The notes: a model not told the origin generated them from the letters alone. A stretch of 64,000 bases of DNA from MGBC163016 sp910588905 (GCA_948616985.1 CAPGDO010000001.1:62001-126000), one strand, 5' to 3'. Counted from the stretch's first letter, positions 25,399 through 34,373 are shown. Program-made: numbers and translations.

Positions 25399-26199
25399 AT
25401 GTCAGGACATTCAAAGTGGGCCACTACCAAGCATCGTAAGGCAGCTCAGGATGCGAAGAGGTCCGCACTCTTCTCCAAGCTCTCGCGCAACATCACCGTA
25501 GCGGCGAAGGAGGGGGGAGACCCGAACCCTGACAACAATGCTTCGCTGGCAGCCGCCATCGAGAAGGCCAAGGGCTATTCGCTGCCCAAGGATAAGATCA
25601 AGACGGCCATCGACAAGGCCTTCGGTTCAGGCAAAGACGCCGCCAACTACGAGACGGTCATCTATGAGGGCTATGGTCCGGCCGGTGTGGCTGTCTATTG
25701 CGAGGCCCTGACAGACAACCGCAACCGCACGGCGGCAGATGTGCGCAGCGCCTTCTCCCATGCGGGGGGAAGCCTGGGCACCTCCGGTTCCGTTGCCTTC
25801 CAGTTCGAGAAGAAGGGCCAGATCATGGTCCCCAAAGAGGTGGAAACGGGCGACAAGAAGAATCCCACCGGCCCCAACGGCGCTGCAGCTGATGAAGACG
25901 AGTTCATGATGGCCGTGGCTGAGGCAGGCGGAGATGACTACGAGGATGCCGAAGACGAGTGGATCGTCTACACCGGCCCCACTGAGCTGGCGGCGGTGAA
26001 GGAGGCCCTCCATGAGCAAGGGGTGGAAACAAAGGGTGCTGAGCTCATCATGGTGCCCACCACGCCTTCTGAGGTCACCGTATCAGACGCCAAGAAGGTC
26101 ATGCGCCTGATAGACCGTCTGGAGGAGCTGGAAGACCTCCAGGCCGTTTATCACACGGCAGACATTACCGATGAGATAGCTGAGCAGTTGGAAGACTAG
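25399..26199 (+). CDS. YebC/PmpR family protein
   Basis: A 266-residue member of the YebC family, described as DNA-binding regulators and, for some members, as factors that help ribosomes pass proline stretches. The N-terminus MSGHSKWATTKHRKAAQDAKR is the family signature, and VIYEGYGPAGVAVYCEALTDNRNRT is the conserved central motif. An insert of about 20 acidic residues around KKNPTGPNGAAADEDEF makes it slightly longer than the usual 240-250. CTGAAAGG precedes the ATG. A terminator follows at 26257. Confidence 0.94.
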   Translation: MSGHSKWATTKHRKAAQDAKRSALFSKLSRNITVAAKEGGDPNPDNNASLAAAIEKAKGYSLPKDKIKTAIDKAFGSGKDAANYETVIYEGYGPAGVAVYCEALTDNRNRTAADVRSAFSHAGGSLGTSGSVAFQFEKKGQIMVPKEVETGDKKNPTGPNGAAADEDEFMMAVAEAGGDDYEDAEDEWIVYTGPTELAAVKEALHEQGVETKGAELIMVPTTPSEVTVSDAKKVMRLIDRLEELEDLQAVYHTADITDEIAEQLED

Positions 26200-26256
26200 C
26201 TCTCTGTAAGGGTGAATGCGTCTCAGCGCAGGATCCCCATGACCTTCGCTCTACTG

Positions 26257-26283
26257 AACTGGCCCGCATCCACGGGCCAGTTT
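26257..26283. terminator. Hairpin terminator after the yebC-family gene
   Basis: AACTGGCCCG and CGGGCCAGTT form a perfect 10-base stem with a six-base loop, followed by TTT. It lies between two convergent genes and may serve both. Confidence 0.6.
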
Positions 26284-26325
26284 CGCATATCCGGCCTTGA
26301 TACCTACCGCTTTCGGGAGGGTGTG

Positions 26326-27273
26326 TCAGGATACCGATAGGATCAGCGGGCGGGTGGGGGCACCGTTGAAGTCAAGCCCTCCGGTGAGCTTCAGGAGGTC
26401 ATCCTCGGAGGCGCTCAGGATACGAGGGAGTTCCATGAGGGCTGTTCTCAGAGCGCTGTCATAGAGGTCCCAGAACCCCTCTGTGCGAACCTCGCCCGTT
26501 TGGGGGTCGGTCCAGGGTTCGTGGGTACGGTTGTCGAAGATGGATCCTGTGATCAGCTGGTTCTTGTGGCTCATGGCCTGGACGAAGGAGTGACGGCGGA
26601 ACCGCCGCTCCACCAGCCCCATCATCTTCCGCTTGATGCCCTTAGGGGAGCGCAATCCGAAGAGGATCACCCGGTAGTTGTTGACGCCGGATTCGAAGGC
26701 ATCGTGGCGGATATCCTTGCCCAAGGCGCTCTTCACCACGTATTTGCAGAGGAGCGATATCACCTGTACGCAGCGTTCGGAGGCGAATAGCGGCAGCAGC
26801 GGATCGAAGCTGCTGATGGTGATTCCCTCCTTCGTGCTCAGAGCCAAGACATCCAATTCGGATTCTATCTCGGCGTGCACCTCGTTGCCGTCCCGCTCGT
26901 CGAGGCCATCCACTCCGGCACTGGTGAGCGCGTTCTGTTGAGCATAGATGAAGGGGTGCAAGGTGCTGTCCAAGAGGTAATGGCAGAAGAACCCTTGCAC
27001 ATAGGCCTGGCCGATCCCCCGGATATCATCGGGCAGCATGTTCGCCGCGTCTTGGAGGGAGCGTAGGAGCCGTATGGGGTCGGCTTTGTGCATATCGGAT
27101 CCGATGGTGGCAGCAGAGAGCTGTTTAGGGCTCAAACCGCTATAGAAGAGGATGTCAGGGCCTTGGCAGCCCAGCATGAAAGCCGCGAACGCATCGGGCC
27201 CCTCGAAGGGGTCGGGGTGGGTCTGCTGGTAGACATCCTTGCCGAAGAGATAATGGGTGATGATCGCTGGCAT
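26326..27273 (-). CDS. Zinc-dependent phospholipase C family protein
   Basis: A 315-residue protein that fits the Zn-dependent PLC/S1-P1-type helical fold found in many anaerobes. The evidence is the spaced histidines and acids expected for metal binding: MPAIITHYLFGKDV at the N-terminus, then CQGPDILFYSG, FFCHYLLDSTLHPFIYAQ and ERDGNEVHAEIESELDVL. There is no signal peptide, so it may be cytoplasmic. The substrate is unknown; relatives are annotated only by similarity. AGGGAACTCC on the plus strand corresponds to GGAGTTCCCT on the minus strand just before the start. It is divergent from lysC. Confidence 0.85.
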   Translation of the reverse strand: MPAIITHYLFGKDVYQQTHPDPFEGPDAFAAFMLGCQGPDILFYSGLSPKQLSAATIGSDMHKADPIRLLRSLQDAANMLPDDIRGIGQAYVQGFFCHYLLDSTLHPFIYAQQNALTSAGVDGLDERDGNEVHAEIESELDVLALSTKEGITISSFDPLLPLFASERCVQVISLLCKYVVKSALGKDIRHDAFESGVNNYRVILFGLRSPKGIKRKMMGLVERRFRRHSFVQAMSHKNQLITGSIFDNRTHEPWTDPQTGEVRTEGFWDLYDSALRTALMELPRILSASEDDLLKLTGGLDFNGAPTRPLILSVS

Positions 27274-27423
27274 GATAGGGAACTCCTCGTTTCCGCGCTC
27301 GTTTCCCGAATTATAGGCTGTTTACCTCGTATCATCATGCTCCAAGGGCGCTTTACCTGTATGATGTTCAGTTCGTGTGTGCATATTGGAACCAGAACGT
27401 CTAAGGAATGCGAACATCCGCCC

Positions 27424-28701
27424 ATGGCATTGATAGTTGCGAAATTCGGAGGGACCTCCGTTGGCTCCCCCGAGAGGATACGGGGAGTGGCTGACCGCCT
27501 CATCAAGATCCGCGAGAGGGGAGATAGGGTGGTGGCTGTGGTCTCTGCCATGGGCAAGACCACCGATGAGCTGATGGCGCTTGCTGCTGCTGTGAACGAC
27601 GACCCTCCCGCTCGGGAGCTAGACCGCCTGCTCTCCACCGGGGAACAGGTCTCCATGACGCTCTTGGCCTTAGCCTTGGAGGCGAAGGGATACAAGGCCA
27701 TCAGCTATACGGGCCGTCAGGCGGGCATCCAGACCAATGGCACCCATAACAAGGCGAAGATCGTGAAGGTGCATAACGAGCGCATCGAACGAGCCCTCGA
27801 TGCGGGCTACATCCCCGTGGTGGCGGGCTTCCAGGGCATCGATGCCAATGGGGATATGACCACCCTCGGTCGTGGCGGCTCTGACACAACGGCGGTGGCG
27901 GTGGCCTGGGGCATCCACGCTGATAGCTGTGAGATCTACTCTGATGTCGATGGTGTCTACACTACCGATCCGCGCATCGCTCCGCGCGCCCGCAAGCTCA
28001 CGAGCATCTCCTACGACGATATGCTAGAGCTCTCCAGCGCCGGGTCCGGAGTGCTCCAGATGCGCGCTGTTGAATTCGCGAAGAAATGGGGAGTTACCAT
28101 CCATGCTCGGTCGGCATTCTCGGATGCGCCGGGCACGCTCGTCAAAGAGGAGAGCCTTATGGAACAAGCCGTCATCACTGGCATCGCCTATGACACTTCC
28201 GAGATGAAGGTGACCATCCGTCACGTCCCTGATACCACGGGCGTGGCCGCCAAGGTGTTCGGGGCTCTCTCTGAGGCCATGGTGAACATGGACATGATCA
28301 TCCAGAACACCTCCCTCGACGGTGCCACCGATATCTCTTTCACCTGTCCGGAGGCGGACTTGGCTCGGGCCGTGGAGACCATCGGCCAGATGATAGAGGA
28401 GATAGGGGCAGACGGCTGGGATGTGGATGAGGACGTGGCGAAGGTGAGCCTGGTGGGTACGGGCATGAAGACATCCCCCGGTGTTGCCGCTCGGGCCTTT
28501 CAGACCATGAGCGACAACGACATCAACATCATGGCCATCTCCACCTCCCCCATCCGCCTCTCCATGATCATCCGAGCAGCCGATGGCAAGCGGGCCGTGC
28601 AGGTGCTCCATACCGCCTTCGAGCTGGATTCCGAGAGCGTCTTCGAGGAGACCCAGCTCTCCGCCGAAGAGATAGCCGCCAAGATGCAGAAAGGCAGATA
28701 G
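27424..28701 (+). CDS. lysC: Aspartate kinase
   Basis: It phosphorylates aspartate, the first step toward lysine, diaminopimelate, methionine and threonine. The 425-residue protein opens with MALIVAKFGGTSVGS and has LSTGEQVSMTLLA, TLGRGGSDTTAVA and DVDGVYTTDPRIAP. Two ACT domains follow from about residue 265, which normally sense lysine or threonine. Start choice: the ATG at 27424 gives the conserved N-terminus. It has no nearby SD (AAGGA is 16 bases away), so initiation may be unusual. asd starts 2 bases after its stop. Confidence 0.96.
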   Translation: MALIVAKFGGTSVGSPERIRGVADRLIKIRERGDRVVAVVSAMGKTTDELMALAAAVNDDPPARELDRLLSTGEQVSMTLLALALEAKGYKAISYTGRQAGIQTNGTHNKAKIVKVHNERIERALDAGYIPVVAGFQGIDANGDMTTLGRGGSDTTAVAVAWGIHADSCEIYSDVDGVYTTDPRIAPRARKLTSISYDDMLELSSAGSGVLQMRAVEFAKKWGVTIHARSAFSDAPGTLVKEESLMEQAVITGIAYDTSEMKVTIRHVPDTTGVAAKVFGALSEAMVNMDMIIQNTSLDGATDISFTCPEADLARAVETIGQMIEEIGADGWDVDEDVAKVSLVGTGMKTSPGVAARAFQTMSDNDINIMAISTSPIRLSMIIRAADGKRAVQVLHTAFELDSESVFEETQLSAEEIAAKMQKGR

Positions 28702-28703
28702 CC

Positions 28704-29753
28704 ATGACCAAGCTCATTCCCGCGAATCCCGTCGTTGCCGTTGCTGGAGCAACGGGGGCTGTAGGCCGCGAATTCCTGAACGTGCTCCATCAGCTTGATT
28801 TCCCCGCTTCAGAGGTGCGTGCCTTGGCAAGCGCCCGTTCAGCAGGCAAAGAGCTGCCCTTCGAGGGTTGCGGTCAGGTGCCTGCAGGCAACCTGGTGGT
28901 CCAGGAGATGACCCCTGAGTCCTTCCAGGGAGTGGATATCGCGCTGTTCTCAGCCGGAGCCAGCGTCTCTAAGGCTCTGCGTCAAGCAGTGATAGAGGCG
29001 GGGGCTGTGATGATAGACAATTCCAGCGCTTTCCGCATGGATGAGGATGTGCCCCTGGTGGTGCCCGAGGTGAACCCTGAGGACGTGGCTTGGAACCCCG
29101 GAGTCATCGCGAACCCGAACTGCTCCACCATCCAGATGGTGGTAGCCTTGAAGCCCCTGGACGAGGTCAACCCCATCAAGCGCGTGGTGGTCTCCACCTA
29201 TCAGGCGGCCTCCGGTGCGGGGGCTGCGGCCATGGATGAGCTCTACGACCAGACGAAGGACTTCCTCGAGGGCACGCCAGAGGAAGACCTCACGGTGAAC
29301 GCCTTCCAGCATCGGATAGCCTTCAACTGCATCCCCCATATAGACGTCTTCTTGGATGATGGTTCCACCAAGGAAGAGTGGAAGATGATCGCGGAGACGA
29401 AGAAGATCATGCATCGAGACAGCCTGGAAGTGGCGGCAACCTGCGTGCGCGTGCCGGTGCTGCGCTGCCATGGTGAGTCCATCAATGTGGAATTCGAAGG
29501 ACCGGTGAGCGTCGAGGAAGCCCGCGCTGCCCTGGAGGGGGCTCCGGGAGTGGTGGTCATGGATGAGCCCGCTGAGAACCTCTACCCCATGCCCGGGCTC
29601 CTGGCTCATACCACGCCGGTCTATGTGGGACGCATCCGCCAAGATGCAAGCGTTGAGCACGGTATCGCCTTTTGGGACGTGGCGGATCAGATCCGCAAGG
29701 GCGCGGCGTTGAATGCGGTGCAGATAGCTTTGCTTCTTGTTCCCTCTGAATAG
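28704..29753 (+). CDS. asd: Aspartate-semialdehyde dehydrogenase
   Basis: It reduces aspartyl phosphate to aspartate semialdehyde, directly after LysC. The 349-residue protein has the NADP-binding VAVAGATGAVGREFL near the start, the catalytic Cys140 in NPNCSTIQMV, the YQAASGAGAAAMDEL segment and VRVPVLRCHGESINVEF, where the active-site His lies. It lies 2 bases after lysC, so the pair forms an operon. DapL at 36590-37807 acts later in the same pathway. Confidence 0.97.
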   Translation: MTKLIPANPVVAVAGATGAVGREFLNVLHQLDFPASEVRALASARSAGKELPFEGCGQVPAGNLVVQEMTPESFQGVDIALFSAGASVSKALRQAVIEAGAVMIDNSSAFRMDEDVPLVVPEVNPEDVAWNPGVIANPNCSTIQMVVALKPLDEVNPIKRVVVSTYQAASGAGAAAMDELYDQTKDFLEGTPEEDLTVNAFQHRIAFNCIPHIDVFLDDGSTKEEWKMIAETKKIMHRDSLEVAATCVRVPVLRCHGESINVEFEGPVSVEEARAALEGAPGVVVMDEPAENLYPMPGLLAHTTPVYVGRIRQDASVEHGIAFWDVADQIRKGAALNAVQIALLLVPSE

Positions 29754-29784
29754 AGGGAATGCTTTCTTTGGCCCTATCCGGATC

Positions 29785-30588
29785 ATGAAGAAGCAAAGGC
29801 TCGATGAGCTGCTTGTTGAACGGGGATTCTTCGCATCTCCTGATGAGGCAGCCCGGGCGGTCTATGCTCGCGAAGTGCGCGTAGATGATGTCTATGCTAC
29901 AAGCCCAGCTACCATGGTCTTGCCCGAAGCGAGCATCTTCGTCAAGGGGCGCAAGCGCTTCGTGTCTCGGGGTGGGGATAAGCTCCAAGGGGCGCTGGAG
30001 GCCTTCTGTGTTGATGTATCGGGGAAGCGCTGCATCGATGTAGGCTCTTCCACGGGCGGCTTCACCCATTGCCTGCTTCAGGTGGGAGCGGCTTCTGTGG
30101 CGTGCGTGGACGTGAACTATGGTCAGCTGGCCTGGGAGGTGCGCACGGATCCGCGAGTGACCGTCTTCGAGCGCACGAATATCCGCACAGCTGACCCATT
30201 GAAGCTGGGCGCCCCCTTCGACATCATCGTCATAGATGTGAGCTTCATCGGCCTGGCTTCCTTGGCTCCTGTCTTGGCAACCTTGGCAGCGCCGGGTACG
30301 ACGCTGCTGGCTCTGGTGAAACCTCAGTTCGAGAGCGCCCATGATGAGACGGAGCACGGGATCGTGCGCGATCCTCATGTGCGAGAGCGGGTAGTGGGGG
30401 AGGTGTGCCAGGCTCTCCAGGAAGAAGGCTTCGTCGTAGAGGGCACTTGCGAATCACCCATAACCGGTCATAAGGGCAATGTGGAGCACCTCATCCATGC
30501 GCTCTTCCGCCCAGGTAAGGTATCATCTGGCTCACCATGTCAGGTGGGAAGAGAAAGGAGCGTCGATGGATCTCACTGCCATCAATGA
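29785..30588 (+). CDS. tlyA: TlyA family rRNA (cytidine-2'-O)-methyltransferase
   Basis: TlyA methylates 2'-O positions of cytidines in 16S and 23S rRNA. The 267 residues have an N-terminal S4 RNA-binding domain (QRLDELLVERGF, REVRVDDV) and an FtsJ-type methyltransferase domain with SAM motif CIDVGSSTGGFTHCLL, then IDVSFIGL and LVKPQFE. I use the ATG at 29785; the longer frame from 29737 overlaps asd. The last 20 residues after the conserved GNVEHLIHALF run past the start of the next gene (23-base overlap) and look like readthrough sequence, not domain. Confidence 0.93.
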   Translation: MKKQRLDELLVERGFFASPDEAARAVYAREVRVDDVYATSPATMVLPEASIFVKGRKRFVSRGGDKLQGALEAFCVDVSGKRCIDVGSSTGGFTHCLLQVGAASVACVDVNYGQLAWEVRTDPRVTVFERTNIRTADPLKLGAPFDIIVIDVSFIGLASLAPVLATLAAPGTTLLALVKPQFESAHDETEHGIVRDPHVRERVVGEVCQALQEEGFVVEGTCESPITGHKGNVEHLIHALFRPGKVSSGSPCQVGRERSVDGSHCHQ

Positions 30589-32167
30589 TGCGCTCGTGTC
30601 CTTCACGGGTGTCATCGACGATTTCATGTACACCTACATTTTGGTCATCCTGTTGGTCATCGTGGGCATCTGGTTCACCGTTCGCACGAAGTTCGTTCAG
30701 ATCCGCTACATCAAGGATATGTTCACCTCCTTGACGGCTTCTAGTGATCGCATCCAAGCGGAGGAAGCCGCCGACGAGTTGGAGTCGGAGCTGGACGAGG
30801 AATGCGATGTCATGACCGCCGAATGCGGGGGTACGCCAAAGGCCCATGCGGGCAAGAAGAAGCGCATCTCCTCCTTCCAGGCGCTCATGGTATCCACGGC
30901 ATCCCGGGTGGGTACGGGCAATATCGTGGGTATCGCCACGGCTATCGCCATGGGTGGCCCTGGGGCGGTCTTCTGGATGTGGCTCATGGCCATCGTAGGG
31001 TCTGCTTCAGCCTTCGTGGAATCGACCCTCGCCCAGATCTGGAAGGTGAAGAATCCAGATGGCACCTTCCGAGGAGGTCCTGCCTATTACATCCAGCAGG
31101 CGCTCGGGAGGCGTTGGTTGGGCGTGGTGTTCGCCGTAGCGCTCATCCTTTGCTTCGCCTTCGGCTTCAACGGGCTCCAGACGTTCAATATCACCTCGGC
31201 TTTGGACTATTACGTGATGCCTGAGCATCAGTTCACCGTCAACGCACTGGTGGGTCTGCTCATTGTCATCGCCACGGCATTGGTCATCTTCGGTGGCATG
31301 CATCGCATCTCCGTCATCACCAGCGTCATCGTGCCCATCATGGCCGTGGCCTATATCCTGATCGCGCTCTGGACCACCATCTCCAATATCGGTGAGGTGC
31401 CTGCCATCCTTTCGCTCATCTTCTCTGAGGCATTCAACCCTGAATCCTTCGCAGGCGGCTTCACGGGTTCATGCCTCATGTGGGGCATCAAGCGCGGCCT
31501 GTTCTCCAATGAGGCGGGCATGGGCTCTGCGCCGAACGCTGCAGCTACGGCAGATGTATCCCACCCGGTGAAGCAGGGCCTCGTTCAGAGCCTGTCTGTC
31601 TACATCGACACGCTGCTCATCTGCACCTGCAGCGCCTTCATGATGCTGGTATTCTACGTGCAAGACCCTGAGCTGGCCACCACGCTGAATGGCATGGCCT
31701 TCGTGCAGATGGCCATGAACAACTCCATCGGTGAGTTCGGCATCCATCTGATCACCGCGGCCATCTTCGTGTTCGGCTTCTCCAGCCTCGTGGGCAACTA
31801 CTTCTATGCCGAGGGCAACATCCGTTTCATCAAGAACAACAAGACGCTGCTCTTCTGGTTCCGCATCCTGTGCCTGTGCTTCATCATGTACGGCGCTGTG
31901 AACAGCTTCGATTTGGCTTGGAACCTCTCCGATATCTTCATGGGCTTCATGGCCATCATCAACCTCATAGCCATCATCCTCCTGGGCAAGTATGCTCTGA
32001 AGGCATTGGAGGATTATTCCCGTCAGCGCAAGGAGGGAGTGAATCCCATCTTCCATGCGGACGCCATCCCTGGTCTTCCTCCTACGGAATGCTGGCATGA
32101 AGAGGATGTGATAGCCTTCGGGGGCACCGCTCGTGGATCATTGGAGGAAGTTGTCATCCATAAGTAG
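30566..32167 (+). CDS. Sodium:alanine symporter family (AGCS) protein
   Basis: A 533-residue multi-pass transporter that takes up alanine or glycine with sodium. Family motifs visible are STASRVGTGNIVGIATAIA, GGPAYYIQQALG and GIKRGLFSNEAGMGSAPNAA. About 10 hydrophobic segments run to about residue 480, followed by a charged cytoplasmic tail. An acidic stretch (ADELESELDEECDVM) in the first cytoplasmic loop is unusual. AAAGGAG lies 5 bases before the ATG. It overlaps tlyA by 23 bases and the next small membrane gene by 35. Confidence 0.95.
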   Translation: MDLTAINDALVSFTGVIDDFMYTYILVILLVIVGIWFTVRTKFVQIRYIKDMFTSLTASSDRIQAEEAADELESELDEECDVMTAECGGTPKAHAGKKKRISSFQALMVSTASRVGTGNIVGIATAIAMGGPGAVFWMWLMAIVGSASAFVESTLAQIWKVKNPDGTFRGGPAYYIQQALGRRWLGVVFAVALILCFAFGFNGLQTFNITSALDYYVMPEHQFTVNALVGLLIVIATALVIFGGMHRISVITSVIVPIMAVAYILIALWTTISNIGEVPAILSLIFSEAFNPESFAGGFTGSCLMWGIKRGLFSNEAGMGSAPNAAATADVSHPVKQGLVQSLSVYIDTLLICTCSAFMMLVFYVQDPELATTLNGMAFVQMAMNNSIGEFGIHLITAAIFVFGFSSLVGNYFYAEGNIRFIKNNKTLLFWFRILCLCFIMYGAVNSFDLAWNLSDIFMGFMAIINLIAIILLGKYALKALEDYSRQRKEGVNPIFHADAIPGLPPTECWHEEDVIAFGGTARGSLEEVVIHK

Positions 32168-32600
32168 CACGAAAGCGGCCTGGGTCGTCCGGGTCTGCTT
32201 CACGGTAGTATTCGTTTGGAATGTGCTCTGCGCGTTCCAGTTCTTGGTGGCGCCTGCGTCTTTCGTGGGCGCCTACCAGCTTTCGGGGGTAGCGGGAGAA
32301 GCAGCGGTCAGGGGAATGGGCGTGGTGTTCCTGATGTGGAATGCCACTTATCCGGCTTTCCTGGTGAACCCGGTGCGGTTCAAGGTCTTGGGTTGGGTGA
32401 TCGCAGCCCAACAGCTCATCGGTTGCGTCGGGGAGGCCTTCATCTTGGTCATGCTGCCTGCTCCGGACTTCGAGCTCCTGGCTGCTTCCATCCAACGCTT
32501 CCTCATCTTCGATGCGGCCGGTCTTGTGCTCATGGTCCTCTCAGGAGCCTTCTTCATTCATAGCTCAAGACGATGTCCAGCCCGAATGAACCGTGCATGA
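32133..32600 (+). CDS. Small membrane protein of unknown function
   Basis: A protein of about 150 residues with four probable membrane helices (VVRVCFTVVFVWNVLCAFQFL; GMGVVFLMWNATYPAFLV; VLGWVIAAQQLIGCVGEAFIL; LIFDAAGLVLMVLSGAFFI). It has no recognised domain. It overlaps the 3' end of the symporter gene. GTG 32133 or TTG 32151 could start it; the GGAGGA at 32143 is too close to the latter, so the start is uncertain. A terminator follows within 15 bases of the stop. Confidence 0.7.
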   Translation: MDHWRKLSSISSTKAAWVVRVCFTVVFVWNVLCAFQFLVAPASFVGAYQLSGVAGEAAVRGMGVVFLMWNATYPAFLVNPVRFKVLGWVIAAQQLIGCVGEAFILVMLPAPDFELLAASIQRFLIFDAAGLVLMVLSGAFFIHSSRRCPARMNRA

Positions 32601-32613
32601 CGGGTTGTGCGTA

Positions 32614-32640
32614 GGGGCCGACCGTGGTCGGCCCTTTTTG
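32614..32640 (+). terminator. Terminator formed by a palindromic repeat element
   Basis: GGGCCGACC 32615-32623 pairs with GGTCGGCCC 32626-32634 and is followed by TTTTT. The flanking bases match the repeat family described at 33085 and 59104, so a repeat unit has been used as the terminator. Confidence 0.8.
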
Positions 32641-32858
32641 TCTGGGATAATGTCCTTCCCCGCAAGGGGCGTTCGGCCTTAGGCTTCGGACAGGCGAAAC
32701 CCATGATGATGTATATCATGGGTTTTTGGTCCTCAGAATCGGCCTCAACCCCTCACGGGGAAGGGCGGGCTTCTGGGTAAAACAAAAGATCCTCACCGCA
32801 CTGCTGATGGGACCCTTCGGGTCCGCATCATCACTGCGGGCGGCTTATCGCCGCGTTG
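32641..32858. other. Gene-free stretch with a series of short hairpins, island left flank
   Basis: No coding signal. It holds several back-to-back inverted repeats: CCCCGCAAGGGG near 32659, the terminator-like hairpin at 32697-32727, CCCCTCACGGGG near 32752, GACCCTTCGGGTC near 32812 and GCGGGCGGCTTATCGCCGC near 32836. It may be degenerate repeat elements or part of a structured RNA. I cannot match it to a known family. Confidence 0.45.
32697..32727 (+). terminator. Terminator-like hairpin
   Basis: AACCCATGAT 32698-32707 pairs with ATCATGGGTT 32715-32724 around a seven-base loop and ends in a T run (32723-32727). No gene lies directly upstream apart from the already terminated 32133 gene, so it may end a small RNA. 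Confidence 0.5.
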
Positions 32859-33191
32859 GCGCGCTCCGCGCGAAAAGATGTGCGGCGCATAAGGCAACCC
32901 TGCTCACAGGTCTCTCCCGCCGCCCAACTAATGCCCGCTGCAAAGCAGCGGGATGTGGGTTGTGGCCTGTGTGCACCTGCGTGGGTTTTCGGGGATGTGG
33001 CGTTTGGGGTCGAACATGTTCGACCCCTACGAAAGCCGCTGTGCATGTCACTCGGGTGAACCATGCACGACAGGATGCGCGTAGGGGCTGATCTTGATCA
33101 GCCCGACATTGCACCTAGGATAATCCGGTACGTCAGGCTACCCGGCAGGTACTCCAATGAATATGTTGCGCGCGATCTTCGCGCAACGCAT
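32859..33191. repeat. 333-bp perfect direct repeat, copy 1
   Basis: Identical to 34907-35239 over all 333 bases (offset 2048). It starts at a GC-rich hairpin (GCGCGCTCCGCGC) and ends after another (TTGCGCG...CGCGCAA at about 33166-33186). Inside are three more hairpins: CCCGCTGC/GCAGCGGG 32934-32952, the perfect 22-base palindrome 33006-33027, and GGGCTGATC/GATCAGCCC 33085-33104. No plausible gene lies within it; the open frames are shared because the DNA is identical. Confidence 0.95.
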
Positions 33192-33354
33192 CCGTTCTGT
33201 TCTTTGATGCCGTGATCTAAAGAGACGCTCTATATATCTTGAGATTGCTTGTGCGATGCGTTCAACGTTTGAGATAACCTATAGCTGATGTCATGAATAT
33301 GTAGCTTGGAATACACTCCCTAATATACGGCGATCTCAAATGCGAGGATGATGG
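33192..33354. other. AT-rich upstream region of the island cargo
   Basis: 163 bases directly after repeat copy 1, clearly richer in A/T than the chromosome. It precedes the first cargo gene and probably contains its promoter. Several weak -10-like boxes exist, but I could not choose one with confidence. Confidence 0.4.
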
Positions 33355-33846
33355 GTGAAAGCGATGGGTTGTCTCAACGATTGCAATATCGCCTTTACTA
33401 AAACGTGGATAGATAACGTCGATCAAGACGACACCCTTATAGAGATCGCCATTGATGTATGGACAAGGCACGGTTATATGCATCAGATCTTCTACACCAC
33501 TTCTCTTATATTCGAGGAGTTTGGGCGGAAGATGACTGACAAGTCATATCAATTGGATGATCAGCTGGATATAGAATTCAAAGAGTCGGGATTCCATCCA
33601 GCGGTGCTTTTTCGCTTTCTATCCGCAGACTTTCATGGTGTGATCCCGATCGAGGTGGATCTACAGGTGTTGGACAATCCCGATGAATCAGCCCGATGTC
33701 GAATGCGAGTCGAGATAGAGGCGGGGATGCTCGAAAGATTCGGCAAGGCGGTTCAACGGGTTGCTCACGGAGCCGTTGGAGAAGCATGCAGGCTCAATCC
33801 AAGTCTTCCGGCAAGATGCATTCCGGGTGATACGGAAGAATACTGA
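33355..33846 (+). CDS. Orphan cargo protein, unknown function
   Basis: A 163-residue, probably cytoplasmic protein with no signal peptide or membrane segment. Composition suggests mixed alpha/beta: strands such as TLIEIAIDVW and IPIEVDLQVLD, and a helix ERFGKAVQRVAH near the end. The sequence is AT-richer than its neighbours. The GTG start has GAGG 7 bases upstream; an in-frame ATG at 33364 has no SD. No family is recognised. Its place as first gene of a repeat-flanked island suggests horizontal origin. Confidence 0.65.
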   Translation: MKAMGCLNDCNIAFTKTWIDNVDQDDTLIEIAIDVWTRHGYMHQIFYTTSLIFEEFGRKMTDKSYQLDDQLDIEFKESGFHPAVLFRFLSADFHGVIPIEVDLQVLDNPDESARCRMRVEIEAGMLERFGKAVQRVAHGAVGEACRLNPSLPARCIPGDTEEY

Positions 33847-33918
33847 CGGTGCGAGAGGGATGAAGGGATCTGTTATGTTGATTCGCTTCCATGTACGCCA
33901 GGATGCGAGGCGCCTTCT

Positions 33919-34347
33919 ATGAATGTCCTCGAATTCCTTCATCCTATAAGCTCAGAAGACATTTACGGGGAAGACTATTACGATCTTGTAGATATAGAAC
34001 GCCGTATTCAGATGGTCGGGACCGGATTGACCATAAGCGCAAATGGTTTGCTCATCGATCCGTACGCTGAGGACAGTGCATTCCCTACCTTTCCGTACGC
34101 CTTCTATGCGCAAACGGTAAATGAAAAGGATGTTGCTGCCGGTTTTCCCAGGGAAGATCGGCTCTCTTCACAATATGAAGAACCGGCAAGCTTTTGCTGC
34201 TGCTCGTTGGCTGCAAACGATCCTGTCATCAAAGAAGAGGTGTTGATGAGGTACTTCCAGATGCTCCGGAGGGTGCACTGTGCGCGTTGCTGTCAAAACG
34301 GAACCGCAGAGAAGCGTCGCATCCTACTCCGCTTCGTTGAGTTCTAG
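33919..34347 (+). CDS. Orphan cargo protein A (paralogue of the 34374 product)
   Basis: A 142-residue cytoplasmic-type protein of unknown function. It shares a pattern with the next gene product: YYDLVDIERRIQMV here against YYSLLAFERIILKV there, LLIDPY against LLTPFY, and NDPVIKEEVLMRYFQML against TDPVVSIAALKRYIEFL. The two are therefore probably diverged duplicates. The C-terminus has CARCCQ, possibly a metal or redox site. The ATG is preceded by GAGG at an 8-base spacing. Base composition is AT-rich relative to the chromosome. Confidence 0.65.
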   Translation: MNVLEFLHPISSEDIYGEDYYDLVDIERRIQMVGTGLTISANGLLIDPYAEDSAFPTFPYAFYAQTVNEKDVAAGFPREDRLSSQYEEPASFCCCSLAANDPVIKEEVLMRYFQMLRRVHCARCCQNGTAEKRRILLRFVEF

Positions 34348-34373
34348 GTTCCATCAGTTGAAGAGGAGTGCTC

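Noticed and set aside
27274..27423. A lysine riboswitch ahead of lysC
   Set aside because: Only 150 bases separate the divergent starts, and neither the long L-box helices nor a terminator are visible.
32831..33064. Minus-strand open frames starting with identical proteins in the two 333-bp repeats
   Set aside because: They are identical only because the DNA is repeated. They differ once outside the repeat, and no start signal is seen.
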